IMG/VR virus record: IMGVR_UViG_3300037961_003157
Location: 1 to 23,513 of that record
DNA length: 23,513 bases
DNA from: a virus
Strand: one strand, 5' to 3'
Made by a program: the position numbers and the translations under genes. The notes under the pieces were generated by a model. The model saw only the letters and a program-made list of their open reading frames with translations, searched no databases and was not told the origin of the DNA. Of the stretch, positions 15,319 through 23,513 are shown piece by piece; the first letter of the stretch is position 1, and each line of letters starts with the position of its first letter.

Positions 15319-17813
15319 TAGTTAGTTGCAAATGAAGATCTAAAAATTGCAGGATCGTTAAGTGACACTTGACCATAACCATACTTAGTAGCAAGTTTCA
15401 TGATCGAAGGGTAGTAATTAGCATTCTCTTCTGTTGCGCCAATTCCATACCTTTGAACCGTACCTGGTCCAGCGTTGTATGCATAAATAGCTGTCTTCAG
15501 GTCAAAACCATAGCTATCCATTAAATGACGCAGATAGCGTGCAGCACCATCAATAGCTGAATCAGTATTAAGTGGGTCAACACCCATCTGTCTGGCAGTA
15601 CCAGGCATAAATTGCGCAATACCTGCAGCACCAGAACGACTGAGGGTCTTACCGCTGATTACATCAGGACGGAATCCACTCTCTTGTTCGAGTAAGGCTG
15701 TCAATACAGCAGGAGGAATGCCGTTAGCATCTGCTGCTTCTTTAATTTTTGGGCCAAAACCACCAGGCACAATAGAAGGTTCATACTCACGTGTCTCCGC
15801 AAAGCCACGGATGGACCGTTCAGGCGTCTGATGTTTATACAAAAGAGCCTTAGCTTGAGGAGAAACAGTATTATCTACGTATTCCAAAGAGGGCGGTTGA
15901 GGCATTGGAGGTAAATCCATTGCTTCTCTTGCTCGTTTAATAACTTCTAAAGGTGTATATCCGGTCTGACTAGCAACATAAGTAACGATGCCAGGCATCT
16001 TGAATCCGTTTCTAGCTATATCTTTATCCATCTGTTCAAACTCAGCCCTAGTCAGGATTGCACCAGGTGAATCAAGAATGCGTTCACCAATGGTTTGAAG
16101 CAACTGTGTGGTATTTGTAAGACGATTACGACCAACTATTTTATTATCTTGTGACGCTAGCTGCTCTTGACTAGAGGTATAGTTAGAGAACTTACCTTCT
16201 CTAGTATTAAAGTTATAGATACTATTTGATCCTGGCCTCTGTGCATCGTTGTACATCTGGACGGTTTCGGCTAATGCCTGACTAGCAATCTGATCAGGGT
16301 TAGCATCAGGTCCAGCGCTATTTGTTAGTTCAACAACACGGCGATCATATTCACCCTGAAGGTTACCAATGATAATGACACTGGCCTGACCACGAACACC
16401 ATCAGGAGTGGCTTTCAGACCTGGTGTTGATTTGACAAGCTCCTCAAGCGCCTTGTGATGTAGCTTAGATTTGCCAGACTTATTAGAGGCCTGTTCAGTT
16501 GCAAGCTTAAGCCACTTTTGACGAAGTCTAACGCTGGGGACACGCATAACTGCTTCAGGTGTCAGTTGACCAGCAAGGTACAGGTTTTCAAACATTGCAT
16601 CTGCTTCACGCTCGACTTGAGCAGAAGCAGTGTCCTTTAGAAGTGCATCAAGTTTGGTGCTATTTTCACCTCTAATGCTTCTAATTACTTTTTGCAGAGA
16701 TTCGATATCAGCCTTTGAAGGCTCAAGGCCGTTGTAGACCTTATCTAAATACTCTTCCTCCAGTAACCTTGCTTCTTCATACCTGTCCTGACGCCTTGCT
16801 TCGTTGTTTGCACGCTCTTCAGCAGCAAGCTCTTGCTTCAGGTTTTCAAACGCAGTCGGCTTCATCTCACCGTACGTTTTACCACCCATACCAGGCATCT
16901 CTTGATCCATGATTGCATCAAGCTCATCCATCGTTAAGGTGCCAGCATCCATCATCTTTTTAAGATGACTAATGGCTAGGTCAAAGCCCCGCTTCCTACC
17001 TAAGCCTTGCCCATTCTCGTCATAGGTGACAGACAATGATTGGACAAATGCAGCAAAGTCATTGTCAGATTCAAACAGAGATGTTACTTCAGCAACTTCT
17101 GTAAAGTTATCGTTCTGCTGATCAAGCTTGGCACCCTCTTGCAATGCCTTGGCATGAGTTTTCATGATGCCAGGGTAGAAGACATCACCAATCAGATCAT
17201 CACCAAATTCGTCAAGATCAAATTTCTCAAAGAACTTCTGACGTGCAGTTTCAATAGCAGCAGCACGTGATGCTTGATCAGTAATTTCAACTCCCTTAAG
17301 TTGTTTAGGAAGCCAAGTCTCGTAATAGTGATTAAGAATGTTGAGGTCAATTCGTGCAGTCCGGTATTTACGCCAACCAGACAGCTCACGAACCTGCTTA
17401 GCAACCTCATGGTTGCCAGTCTCTTCAAAAGCTTTGGATCCTAATTCTTCAGTCTGTTTGTTTACTTCGCGCAGTTCTTCAACTTCAGACTTGAAGTATG
17501 GACTTACAAAGCCTTCCGTGTCAGCAAGGTAGGCATTCCATCTTTCGTTCTGAATCTTTTGAGTTTCCTTTTCACGATACGCAAGCTCACGTTTAACTAA
17601 ATAATCTCCGAGTTTGCCACTAAGTTGAGACAAGCCTTCAAATGATTTGGCAATTTGATCAGCACGACCCTTATCACGTGTATATAGGTCCTGAACATTC
17701 TGCTGTTCAGATCTACGCAATGCCTCTAGGTTGCGGTTGATATATGGAGTGACGTCAGGGACATCAACAGGGGCGAACCCCTCTTCTTTTACAAAGGATT
17801 GATACTGAGTCAT
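15318..17813 (-). CDS. Internal virion protein with C-terminal lytic transglycosylase domain (gp15 position)
   Basis: This 831-residue protein occupies the T7 gp15 slot. Residues 1-600 or so are helical and highly charged. The C-terminal 140 residues are a soluble lytic transglycosylase (SLT) domain: LTALLEQESGF with catalytic Glu at about 711, SGAAGIAQFMPGTARQMG (about 727-744), and IYAYNAGPGTVQRYG (about 776-790). It would cleave peptidoglycan strands to let the ejection channel cross the wall. In T7 this activity is at the N-terminus of gp16, so the domain is in a different protein here. It is coupled to its neighbours by ATGA (start) and TAATG (stop) overlaps. Confidence 0.94.
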   Translation of the reverse strand: MTQYQSFVKEEGFAPVDVPDVTPYINRNLEALRRSEQQNVQDLYTRDKGRADQIAKSFEGLSQLSGKLGDYLVKRELAYREKETQKIQNERWNAYLADTEGFVSPYFKSEVEELREVNKQTEELGSKAFEETGNHEVAKQVRELSGWRKYRTARIDLNILNHYYETWLPKQLKGVEITDQASRAAAIETARQKFFEKFDLDEFGDDLIGDVFYPGIMKTHAKALQEGAKLDQQNDNFTEVAEVTSLFESDNDFAAFVQSLSVTYDENGQGLGRKRGFDLAISHLKKMMDAGTLTMDELDAIMDQEMPGMGGKTYGEMKPTAFENLKQELAAEERANNEARRQDRYEEARLLEEEYLDKVYNGLEPSKADIESLQKVIRSIRGENSTKLDALLKDTASAQVEREADAMFENLYLAGQLTPEAVMRVPSVRLRQKWLKLATEQASNKSGKSKLHHKALEELVKSTPGLKATPDGVRGQASVIIIGNLQGEYDRRVVELTNSAGPDANPDQIASQALAETVQMYNDAQRPGSNSIYNFNTREGKFSNYTSSQEQLASQDNKIVGRNRLTNTTQLLQTIGERILDSPGAILTRAEFEQMDKDIARNGFKMPGIVTYVASQTGYTPLEVIKRAREAMDLPPMPQPPSLEYVDNTVSPQAKALLYKHQTPERSIRGFAETREYEPSIVPGGFGPKIKEAADANGIPPAVLTALLEQESGFRPDVISGKTLSRSGAAGIAQFMPGTARQMGVDPLNTDSAIDGAARYLRHLMDSYGFDLKTAIYAYNAGPGTVQRYGIGATEENANYYPSIMKLATKYGYGQVSLNDPAIFRSSFATN

Positions 17814-18451
17814 GATTCTGTCTGTCCCGTTTTAAGTCCTTTGAAACCTTTGTACATATCAATTCCTCCACTAGCCAAAGTACCAGCTGCGCTGAACAAA
17901 GCTGAAGTCATATCCATATCCGGTTTAACAGGCGGTAGACCAGGGATAGGTTGGAATTGAACAGGTGCAAGTGTCTTGCGGTTAGCAGCCTTAAGCTTGC
18001 TTCTTATGTTGGCAACATCATTCCTAAAGGAGTCTCTACCTCTAACAAGGTTGGCAGATGTCAAAGCTTGAGACCTGCCAAACTCAGCTATATCTCTTGC
18101 AGCTAGTCGGTCTGCTGTCCTACCAGTTCCGTAGAACCCACGCTTCTCTGCAAGTTTGACAAACTCACTCTGCAGAGACACAGAGGCCTGATCAAAGAGT
18201 GCATTAAGTTGTTGTTGTTCAGCACCATAACCACGGCTAGCAGCAAGGAAGTTCTCATCCAGCTGCTCTTCAGCTCGGGTTACGTTATGTGCATACTCAG
18301 CTCTTGAACGATCCCATTCAATTTCACGAATGGCGAGCTGACGTTTGTAGTTATTTGCTGCAGCTCTATTTTGAGCCGAAGCTCCTGCAAGGGTACCCGC
18401 TGCACTAGCTGCAGTCGAGACCCCGCCTAGTATCAGTGTCGGTTCGCACAC
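17810..18451 (-). CDS. Internal core protein, T7 gp14-like
   Basis: This 213-residue protein has the size and place of T7 gp14 (196 residues), which forms the outer-membrane part of the ejection channel. A small, Ala/Gly-rich N-terminal hydrophobic segment (LILGGVSTAASAAGTLAGAS) is followed by Arg/Glu-rich helices (REIEWDRSRAEYAHNVTRAE, 43-62) and an Ala/Gly segment near the C-terminus (SALFSAAGTLASGG). I chose the GTG at 18451 because it yields MCEPTL, the start I recall from cyanopodovirus homologues; a TTG at 18463 would add four residues. No Shine-Dalgarno decides. It overlaps the gp13-like gene by 47 nt and the next gene by 4 nt. Confidence 0.85.
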   Translation of the reverse strand: MCEPTLILGGVSTAASAAGTLAGASAQNRAAANNYKRQLAIREIEWDRSRAEYAHNVTRAEEQLDENFLAASRGYGAEQQQLNALFDQASVSLQSEFVKLAEKRGFYGTGRTADRLAARDIAEFGRSQALTSANLVRGRDSFRNDVANIRSKLKAANRKTLAPVQFQPIPGLPPVKPDMDMTSALFSAAGTLASGGIDMYKGFKGLKTGQTES

Positions 18452-18875
18452 GGCAAAATTCAATAAAGGTTACGTTGTTCGGTCCGTATTTCACTTTACG
18501 TAAAAACTTAAAACCGAGGAATTTAAGAAGCTTTAGATGGACTGTATTGCGACTATCGCAAATGTTCCACAGCATCTTTTCTGGTCTACTGTCAATAAAC
18601 CTTTTACACTTACGTGCAAAGGACTTCGGATACTTATAAATCTCAGGAGTGCATAACATCCAGATCCCGTTCTCGGGACCAATACCAAAGGCTGCTCCCC
18701 ATTTGTTGTCGGGAGTCAGCCAAGCTCCTGAGTAGCCACTGTGAGCCCCTAGAAGCAGGGAGTAGTACGGGTTATGACCGTGACCCTCCCTGACTTCTCT
18801 AAGGTCTTCTGGGCGTAAATTAGACGCTATTTCAACAGCAATTTCTTTAGTAAGTGGATAGATGTACTTAGACAC
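18405..18875 (-). CDS. gp13-like internal virion protein with GNAT acetyltransferase-like fold
   Basis: This protein of about 156 residues lies just after tail tube B, as T7 gene 13 does. It shares gp13's pattern: YPLTKEIAVEIASNLRPEDL, WGAAFGIGPENGIWMLCTPE, an Arg/Lys helix (ARKCKRFID), LWNICDSRNTVHLKLLKFLG, and a final strand (NNVTFIEFCRV). This is the outline of the GNAT fold, although catalytic acetyltransferase activity is not implied; T7 gp13 helps assembly of the internal core. I prefer the GTG at 18875, which overlaps the tail-tube stop by 8 nt (GTGTCTAA). A GTG at 18902 directly abuts a GGGAGG sequence, too close for a normal Shine-Dalgarno. Confidence 0.85.
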   Translation of the reverse strand: MSKYIYPLTKEIAVEIASNLRPEDLREVREGHGHNPYYSLLLGAHSGYSGAWLTPDNKWGAAFGIGPENGIWMLCTPEIYKYPKSFARKCKRFIDSRPEKMLWNICDSRNTVHLKLLKFLGFKFLRKVKYGPNNVTFIEFCRVRTDTDTRRGLDCS

Positions 18876-21672
18876 GCTTGTAGTAACTTGGGTTGTAATC
18901 ACCCTCCCAAGTCAGTGAAGTAAGAGTTGCTGGGAGTGGAGAAGTAGATTTAATTGATAAGGTAAAGTTATCACTCTTTTCATACACAGGTACATAAGCA
19001 GCATATGTATCTTCTATACTTACATCACCAGCTTGATAGCTATCAAAAGTGGTAGATGAGAATTCCTGAGAGAACTTAGGCTTACCTACACGGGTCAACT
19101 CGGTCTCATACACACCAACACGACTAAAGATAAGATTGACACGATGGATTGTTAGTGAACCACGTTGTTCGTTGATAGTGACATTCCCAGCCTTTGTCTG
19201 AACAAAGAACCTAGGTAGGTCAACCTGCATCGTGTAGTCATAACCAAAGTTAAGCTCAACGCCATTCCATTTACCAGGCACAGTGACAGTAGTACCAGTA
19301 TTAGGTACATCAATTCCTGTGATAATCGATCCATCTGTACCTCCTTTGACTGCTGTCAGGTTTGGTTTTTTGTCTGTGATGCTGGATAACCAGCTAAGAG
19401 TAAAGGTTGTTTTATTGGTAGCAGCGTCGTACGCTCCTCCAGTAGCTGGAGAATAGTTATCAAGATGTACTAAGTAAGTATCGTTATTTTCAGCAAAGCT
19501 AAGTGCATCGTCACGGATCAAATCAATCTTTTGAAGAAAGAACTGATCATCAACGAAGAAGTAGGTGTCGTCAGTAACGCAATGGTATTTGATTGGACGT
19601 CTATGTTCCCATCTAAACCAGGCGGACTGAAGCTGACGTTCGGCAGAAAAGAAGTATCTATAACCAAATACTTCCTTACTATCACGCTTACCAAGAAAAA
19701 CAAAGCTGTTCTCCCTAGAGTTAGCCATCATATCAAGATCATTGGCTAGCTTACGTGAAACAACTTTGCTAAGTTCGTTGATAGCAGGCTCACCTTCACG
19801 TGCAACATTAGCCATTGCAAAGAAGCGAGAGAAGGCACCAGCGTTGTCTACAAAACCAGCAATCACACCCATCGAAATAGGAGGCAGTTTGGCGTTGTAG
19901 CTATACGTAGAGACGCTGCCTAGCTTGGCTGATTCTGGCTGAAGGACGTCACTGTCGGTGGCTAGTAAGAACTGCTGGTTCTTTGCAAAGACAATCAAAC
20001 CTGTGTTCTGTTCCAGGCCGTCAAATAACTCAGATGGATAAGTAGAGCTACAAGAGATGTCAATAGGATCATCTGCCGCAACAGTCAGGGCTGTCTTAAC
20101 AAAGAAGTTACCAAGGTCCCCAGGACGTGAAAGTACGACGTTGTCTCCACTGAGAACAACAAGTCGATTCCTAAAGAACAAGACTTTATTGATCTTGGCA
20201 TCTACGAAACTAGGTTCCGGGTTGGTATTTTCATCGCCAACCTCGCGGTCCCCATAAGTAAATTGCTTTACATTAAAGTTACCGTTTGCCGTACGTTGAA
20301 TAACGATCGGCATTGTTGTCTCATTTAGCTTCTTTTTTATACCAGGCTTCGCGCATTCAGACCAACTACCAGGTCCATCGGATCCTCCATCACCTTCGAA
20401 TTTAAGATAGTAGTCATCTTCATTACTCGATGAGTTAGAAACTTTGAGGATGTAGCCATTTTTTGACTGGAACGGTAAGTTAGTTACATCGTTGGTTGAC
20501 TCAGTAACAACAGTCAGAAGGTCTGTGTTTGGTGTGGTGACAGTAAAATCCTGAGTATTGCTATAAAGATAAAGCCCATTACCGATGATTTCTGAGCTAA
20601 TACCACTAGGCAAATCGCCCTGAATACCACCCAGGATAGAGTCAACACTTACTGATGTCTGTTGATCAAAAGATGTCGGTGAAGGACGAACTGCTGCTAA
20701 TGATGCTTTGATTGTTGCTGTCTCAGCTTGATCAATAACAATAGGATAAGTCTTATCTTCTAGTGTGACATTAAAAGTATCACCTTCAAGCCAGCCTTCA
20801 CCACCATGTAGGAGGTCTATCTCACATTTGTAACTACATGTGTATTCATTAGCGTCGTCCAAATTCGATTGACCAGGCACTGGTCCTTGCTGACCAGTAA
20901 CGGTAAGTCTAAAAATTAGATTATTTCTGCCAGTGACACTACTGCCATTATTAGTTACTGTACCATTAAAATTGTAATTAGTATTAGCCGTTCCAGAACT
21001 AATAGTAAATACTTTCGTACCAATGTGAGGGCAATGTCCCCTATTACCACTGAAGGTTGTATAACCTTGACCAGTAGGATTAGCACTGACAAAAGTAGCG
21101 CTGCTTATCTGTGTAGTTGCACTAGAAGCTGGGTCATGAATGTTCAACGCATACTGACGGCCATTGACAACCTGTTTTACTTCAACAAAGGCAACATAGG
21201 TATGGGGATTTTCGGGTGTCTTGTGTGCAGATGTCGGGTGCATCTCAACCGTCTTCTTACGGTTGCAGGCAAACGTAGAGTCATTGATAGTCGTGAACTG
21301 AAGATCACCAGCAGCGGGTGAGCCGTGAGCCAAGTAAGCCTTCAGGTCGGTTTCTTGACCAGACTCGTAGGTGACTGTGATCGCATTTCCGGTCTCGCAG
21401 CTCCACATGTTGACGCTGCCATCTGTCTGAATTTGACCGATGTAGCTACCTTCAGTTTCATCACGGTAGTAGTGGAACCAATGTGTAGAAGTCGTGGCAC
21501 CAGCAAGTGCTGATGCACCAACTCTCTTAGCACCAGGTCGTTTATACAGACCCCTGGTTAGGTCTGGGATGCAGTTGACAGCATCTCGTACTTGACCCTG
21601 ACCTTTGTATTGATCCGGAGCTTCGTTGATGCCACCGAAGAAGTCAGGGATTCTTTGTGTAATTGCACTCAT
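18868..21672 (-). CDS. Tail tubular protein B (T7 gp12-like, tail nozzle)
   Basis: This 934-residue protein forms the distal tail nozzle through which DNA leaves. The N-terminus is typical of the family: RIPDFFGGINEAPDQYKGQG, then VRDAVNCIPDLTRGLYKRPG (residues 28-47). The C-terminus (YVPVYEKSDNFTLSIKST, then LTSLTWEGDYNPSYYKRV) is also characteristic of cyanopodovirus members. It is longer than T7 gp12 (794), consistent with larger surface insertions in the beta-rich middle. Its ATG overlaps the stop of tail tube A by one base (TGATG), and its end overlaps the gp13-like gene by 8 nt. Confidence 0.95.
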   Translation of the reverse strand: MSAITQRIPDFFGGINEAPDQYKGQGQVRDAVNCIPDLTRGLYKRPGAKRVGASALAGATTSTHWFHYYRDETEGSYIGQIQTDGSVNMWSCETGNAITVTYESGQETDLKAYLAHGSPAAGDLQFTTINDSTFACNRKKTVEMHPTSAHKTPENPHTYVAFVEVKQVVNGRQYALNIHDPASSATTQISSATFVSANPTGQGYTTFSGNRGHCPHIGTKVFTISSGTANTNYNFNGTVTNNGSSVTGRNNLIFRLTVTGQQGPVPGQSNLDDANEYTCSYKCEIDLLHGGEGWLEGDTFNVTLEDKTYPIVIDQAETATIKASLAAVRPSPTSFDQQTSVSVDSILGGIQGDLPSGISSEIIGNGLYLYSNTQDFTVTTPNTDLLTVVTESTNDVTNLPFQSKNGYILKVSNSSSNEDDYYLKFEGDGGSDGPGSWSECAKPGIKKKLNETTMPIVIQRTANGNFNVKQFTYGDREVGDENTNPEPSFVDAKINKVLFFRNRLVVLSGDNVVLSRPGDLGNFFVKTALTVAADDPIDISCSSTYPSELFDGLEQNTGLIVFAKNQQFLLATDSDVLQPESAKLGSVSTYSYNAKLPPISMGVIAGFVDNAGAFSRFFAMANVAREGEPAINELSKVVSRKLANDLDMMANSRENSFVFLGKRDSKEVFGYRYFFSAERQLQSAWFRWEHRRPIKYHCVTDDTYFFVDDQFFLQKIDLIRDDALSFAENNDTYLVHLDNYSPATGGAYDAATNKTTFTLSWLSSITDKKPNLTAVKGGTDGSIITGIDVPNTGTTVTVPGKWNGVELNFGYDYTMQVDLPRFFVQTKAGNVTINEQRGSLTIHRVNLIFSRVGVYETELTRVGKPKFSQEFSSTTFDSYQAGDVSIEDTYAAYVPVYEKSDNFTLSIKSTSPLPATLTSLTWEGDYNPSYYKRV

Positions 21673-22505
21673 CAGCGACGAAGTCCTAGATACGGAAGAT
21701 AGGTTTGATATGAGGTGTCATCACCAAGACCCATATAGTTATGGTCACCTTGGTTGCACTCGTACTCCATGCAGATTGCCCTTGTATAGGCTTCCTGTTG
21801 TTGAAGCAACTGAACCAACGTAGGGTTAGAAACAAGCTGCGTAGCAGCCCTTACAGAAGCCTTCTGGACGATGTAGCGCTTAAAGACCTGGGGTAGATCT
21901 TCAAACGGCCAAAGATAAACAACATCACAACTCACCTTGTCAGTAAACTGATCACTATGTTTGATCTTGTCGTACAGGTATGCACCACGCTTGACTACGT
22001 TAGTAGTACGAACGTGGAAATCATCATGCACATCTAAACGCAGCACGTTGGATGGAATAGGAATCTTGTTATTAACAGGAGAGAACTCCACGTGTGATTC
22101 GGTGTTATACACCCAACCCTCGCTTTGTACTTCCATGTTAGTTTCCTTTAGAAGCTGCAAAATAAATGCAACCTCAGGGTTAGCCAAGGTGTTGTAGGTC
22201 TCCACCTTCTTTGTAATCAGGACTTTTGCCTGATTGATTGGTGCTGTAGTAAAAACAATGTTGCCAGAACTCACGACATAATCAGTAGCTGCAACACCAT
22301 TTACTGTTACAGAGATCTGGGAAGGAGAGTCATAGCTGTAGCCGATAGCAAAGGTCTGGTTAGAGCCGTTGCCGGTCAATTCTGTTTCCGCTTCAGTTTC
22401 AAGGTTTGCACCAAGAGTAGTGACTGGGGACTGACCAATGCTCCCCAAAATTGAGTTTACTGCGGATAGTTCGGTATCGAGATCAATAGTAGTAGGAGCA
22501 GGCAT
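21672..22505 (-). CDS. Tail tubular protein A (T7 gp11-like gatekeeper) with an inserted domain
   Basis: This 277-residue protein links the portal to the nozzle. Residues 11-36 (TELSAVNSILGSIGQSPVTT) and 108-277 (VQSEGWVYNTE, KRGAYLYDKIKHSDQF, LPQVFKRYIVQKASVRAATQ, AICMEYECNQGDHN) match the T7 gp11 pattern. T7 gp11 is 196 residues; the extra 80 or so lie mainly at 41-103, where TGNGSNQTFAIGYSY, SQISVTVNGV and NIVFTTAPINQAKVLITKK resemble the fiber anchor domain encoded downstream. The ATG follows the terminator's T-tract by 6 nt and has no usual Shine-Dalgarno. Confidence 0.94.
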   Translation of the reverse strand: MPAPTTIDLDTELSAVNSILGSIGQSPVTTLGANLETEAETELTGNGSNQTFAIGYSYDSPSQISVTVNGVAATDYVVSSGNIVFTTAPINQAKVLITKKVETYNTLANPEVAFILQLLKETNMEVQSEGWVYNTESHVEFSPVNNKIPIPSNVLRLDVHDDFHVRTTNVVKRGAYLYDKIKHSDQFTDKVSCDVVYLWPFEDLPQVFKRYIVQKASVRAATQLVSNPTLVQLLQQQEAYTRAICMEYECNQGDHNYMGLGDDTSYQTYLPYLGLRR

Positions 22506-22519
22506 ATAAATAAAAAAAA

Positions 22520-22537
22520 GGGACTCCGAAGAGTCCC
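22520..22537 (-). terminator. Strong intrinsic terminator after the capsid gene
   Basis: In minus sense GGGACTC-TTCG-GAGTCCC is a perfect 7-bp stem with a UUCG tetraloop, followed by eight Ts (22519-22512). It lies 21 nt past the capsid stop codon and 6 nt before the tail tube A start, the same position as T7's Tphi terminator. It should lower transcription of tail genes relative to capsid. Confidence 0.95.
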
Positions 22538-22558
22538 CGTAGAAAACATAGAATTAAA

Positions 22559-23513
22559 TCAGAACGCAGCAGCGCCAGAGGTTGCAACAGCACCGCTGGT
22601 AACTGTGGGAGCAACGTCACAGACGAATTCCACAGCAGCAGCGGGGTTCAGATAATCAGCACCCATAGCCAGACGTCCAACGATCAGGTCACCCTGATAC
22701 ATCACGGAAGTGTCGTTGGAAGTGACTTGGACTTGAGGTCCGATTGCTTCAACAACACCTGCAGCTTCACGCTGGAAAATAAGACCACAGGACTTACCGA
22801 AGACCTGACCACCGTAGTTGTTACGGGAGCCATAGTTGTCGCCAGACACAGCGGTGTCAGCAGGCATGGTTTCGCCAACGAAGTCGCCAGCCAGAGGCAG
22901 GCTGGAGTTGGTACCAAACTTGCCCAGGAACGGAATGTTCATGGACTTGTAGATCTGGATACCAGCGATTTCGATGATGCCTTGACCGGACTGCAGGGCA
23001 GTTCCCTGGACGTCGCGGTTCACCAGGCCGTTGGAACCAACAGCTTGGATCAGCTCGTAGTACTGACGGGGGTTGATAACAGCCACACGTCCTTCGGAGC
23101 TGACACCCTTCTCATCGAGAGCAGCAGCAGCGTCATAGAAGCCTGCAATCAGTGAGGTGGGGTTGGTAGCGTCAGAGCTGTCGGTAGCAGTACCGAGACG
23201 GATCTGGGTGCCACCAGGCTCTTTGTAGTTAGTAGCAGTGATCGGGGAGACCTGACGTGCACCACGAGTGATGCTGCGGAAGATCTTCCGGTCATAAGTT
23301 TCAGCCAGGGCGTAGCCGATCTTGCGAGAGATCTCACCACGCAGCTCGTAATGAGCAAGGGTCTCGTCCAGCTCATACAGGAAAGCGGAGCTGACCAGCA
23401 GGTCATCGACCGTGATGGTCTTCTCAGCCACCGGAGGAGCTTTGTCGGAGTTACCCAGGATCGGGGTACCAGGGGTGTGATATTCAGCCTTGGTACGACC
23501 GGTGTAGATGAAC
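22559..23513 (-). CDS. Major capsid protein (T7 gp10-like), partial
   Basis: The open frame runs off the right edge, so the N-terminus is missing; 317 codons plus the stop remain, beginning FIYTGRTKAEYHTPGTPILG. This is the HK97-fold shell protein of T7-like phages. Typical stretches are FLYELDETLAHYELRGEISR (about 45-64 of the visible part), RVAVINPRQYYELIQ, and the C-terminal YQGDLIVGRLAMGADYLNP. No frameshift signal for a gp10B-like extension is apparent: the frame ends GAVATSGAAAF and the terminator follows at once. Base use is unusually GC-rich (36 of 60 bases at 22561-22620) compared with the tail genes (20 of 60 at 19441-19500), as expected for strong codon selection in the most abundant virion protein. 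Confidence 0.96.
   Translation of the reverse strand, partial: FIYTGRTKAEYHTPGTPILGNSDKAPPVAEKTITVDDLLVSSAFLYELDETLAHYELRGEISRKIGYALAETYDRKIFRSITRGARQVSPITATNYKEPGGTQIRLGTATDSSDATNPTSLIAGFYDAAAALDEKGVSSEGRVAVINPRQYYELIQAVGSNGLVNRDVQGTALQSGQGIIEIAGIQIYKSMNIPFLGKFGTNSSLPLAGDFVGETMPADTAVSGDNYGSRNNYGGQVFGKSCGLIFQREAAGVVEAIGPQVQVTSNDTSVMYQGDLIVGRLAMGADYLNPAAAVEFVCDVAPTVTSGAVATSGAAAF

Noticed and set aside
22539-22580. Possible gp10A/gp10B-type frameshift at the capsid end
   Set aside because: No slippery heptamer near the stop, and the terminator follows 21 nt later, leaving no room for an extension.
1-23513. CRISPR array, diversity-generating retroelement, insertion sequence or integrase
   Set aside because: No spaced direct repeats, reverse transcriptase, template/variable repeat pair, transposase or recombinase motifs were found by eye on either strand.

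Overview
The window looks like the late half of a T7-like podovirus genome that infects marine or freshwater cyanobacteria (a cyanopodovirus of the P-SSP7/Syn5/P60 kind). Every convincing gene lies on the minus strand, so the phage reads from right to left. The gene order follows the T7 class III region: capsid, tail tube A, tail tube B, a gp13-like protein, a gp14-like internal protein, two giant internal (ejection) proteins, tail fibers, a lysis-like membrane gene set, small terminase, large terminase. Several small proteins resemble families I recall from marine cyanophages. ThyX and the fiber designs (T7-type anchor, collagen-like, pectate-lyase-like and collar domains) also fit. No host genes, tRNA, CRISPR array or insertion sequence were found.

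Layout in transcription order (right to left). 23513-22559: major capsid protein, cut by the window edge, closed by a strong intrinsic terminator at the position of T7 Tphi. 22505-15318: tail tubes A and B, gp13-like and gp14-like proteins, and an internal protein with a C-terminal lytic transglycosylase domain. 15318-11377: 1313-residue internal protein. 11377-7536: two fibers sharing a similar N-terminal anchor. 7513-5542: seven small genes, most with a membrane segment or signal peptide, probably including holin-like and spanin-like proteins. 5549-4309: small terminase, two small basic proteins and a zinc HNH endonuclease. A terminator-like hairpin then precedes a second, HNH-like protein with an Asn-Gly repeat tail (4254-3298) and the large terminase (3262-1532). 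After two tandem hairpins come thyX (1379-747) and a small unrecognised gene (786-505).

Positions 504-1 hold no supported gene. They are locally GC-rich and contain a large imperfect inverted repeat, which fits the genome end or concatemer-junction region, but the window alone cannot prove this.

Most genes overlap by 1-47 nt (TGATG, TAATG, ATGA, or 8-nt overlaps such as ATGGCTAA), and few have a clear Shine-Dalgarno sequence, so translational coupling is probably the main mode of initiation. The most unusual points are: a fiber-anchor-like domain inserted in tail tube A; the transglycosylase domain sitting in the gp15-position protein; overlapping secreted-protein genes with an unresolved start; a hairpin occluding the only ribosome-binding site of the Asn-Gly protein; and two different HNH proteins within the packaging cluster.
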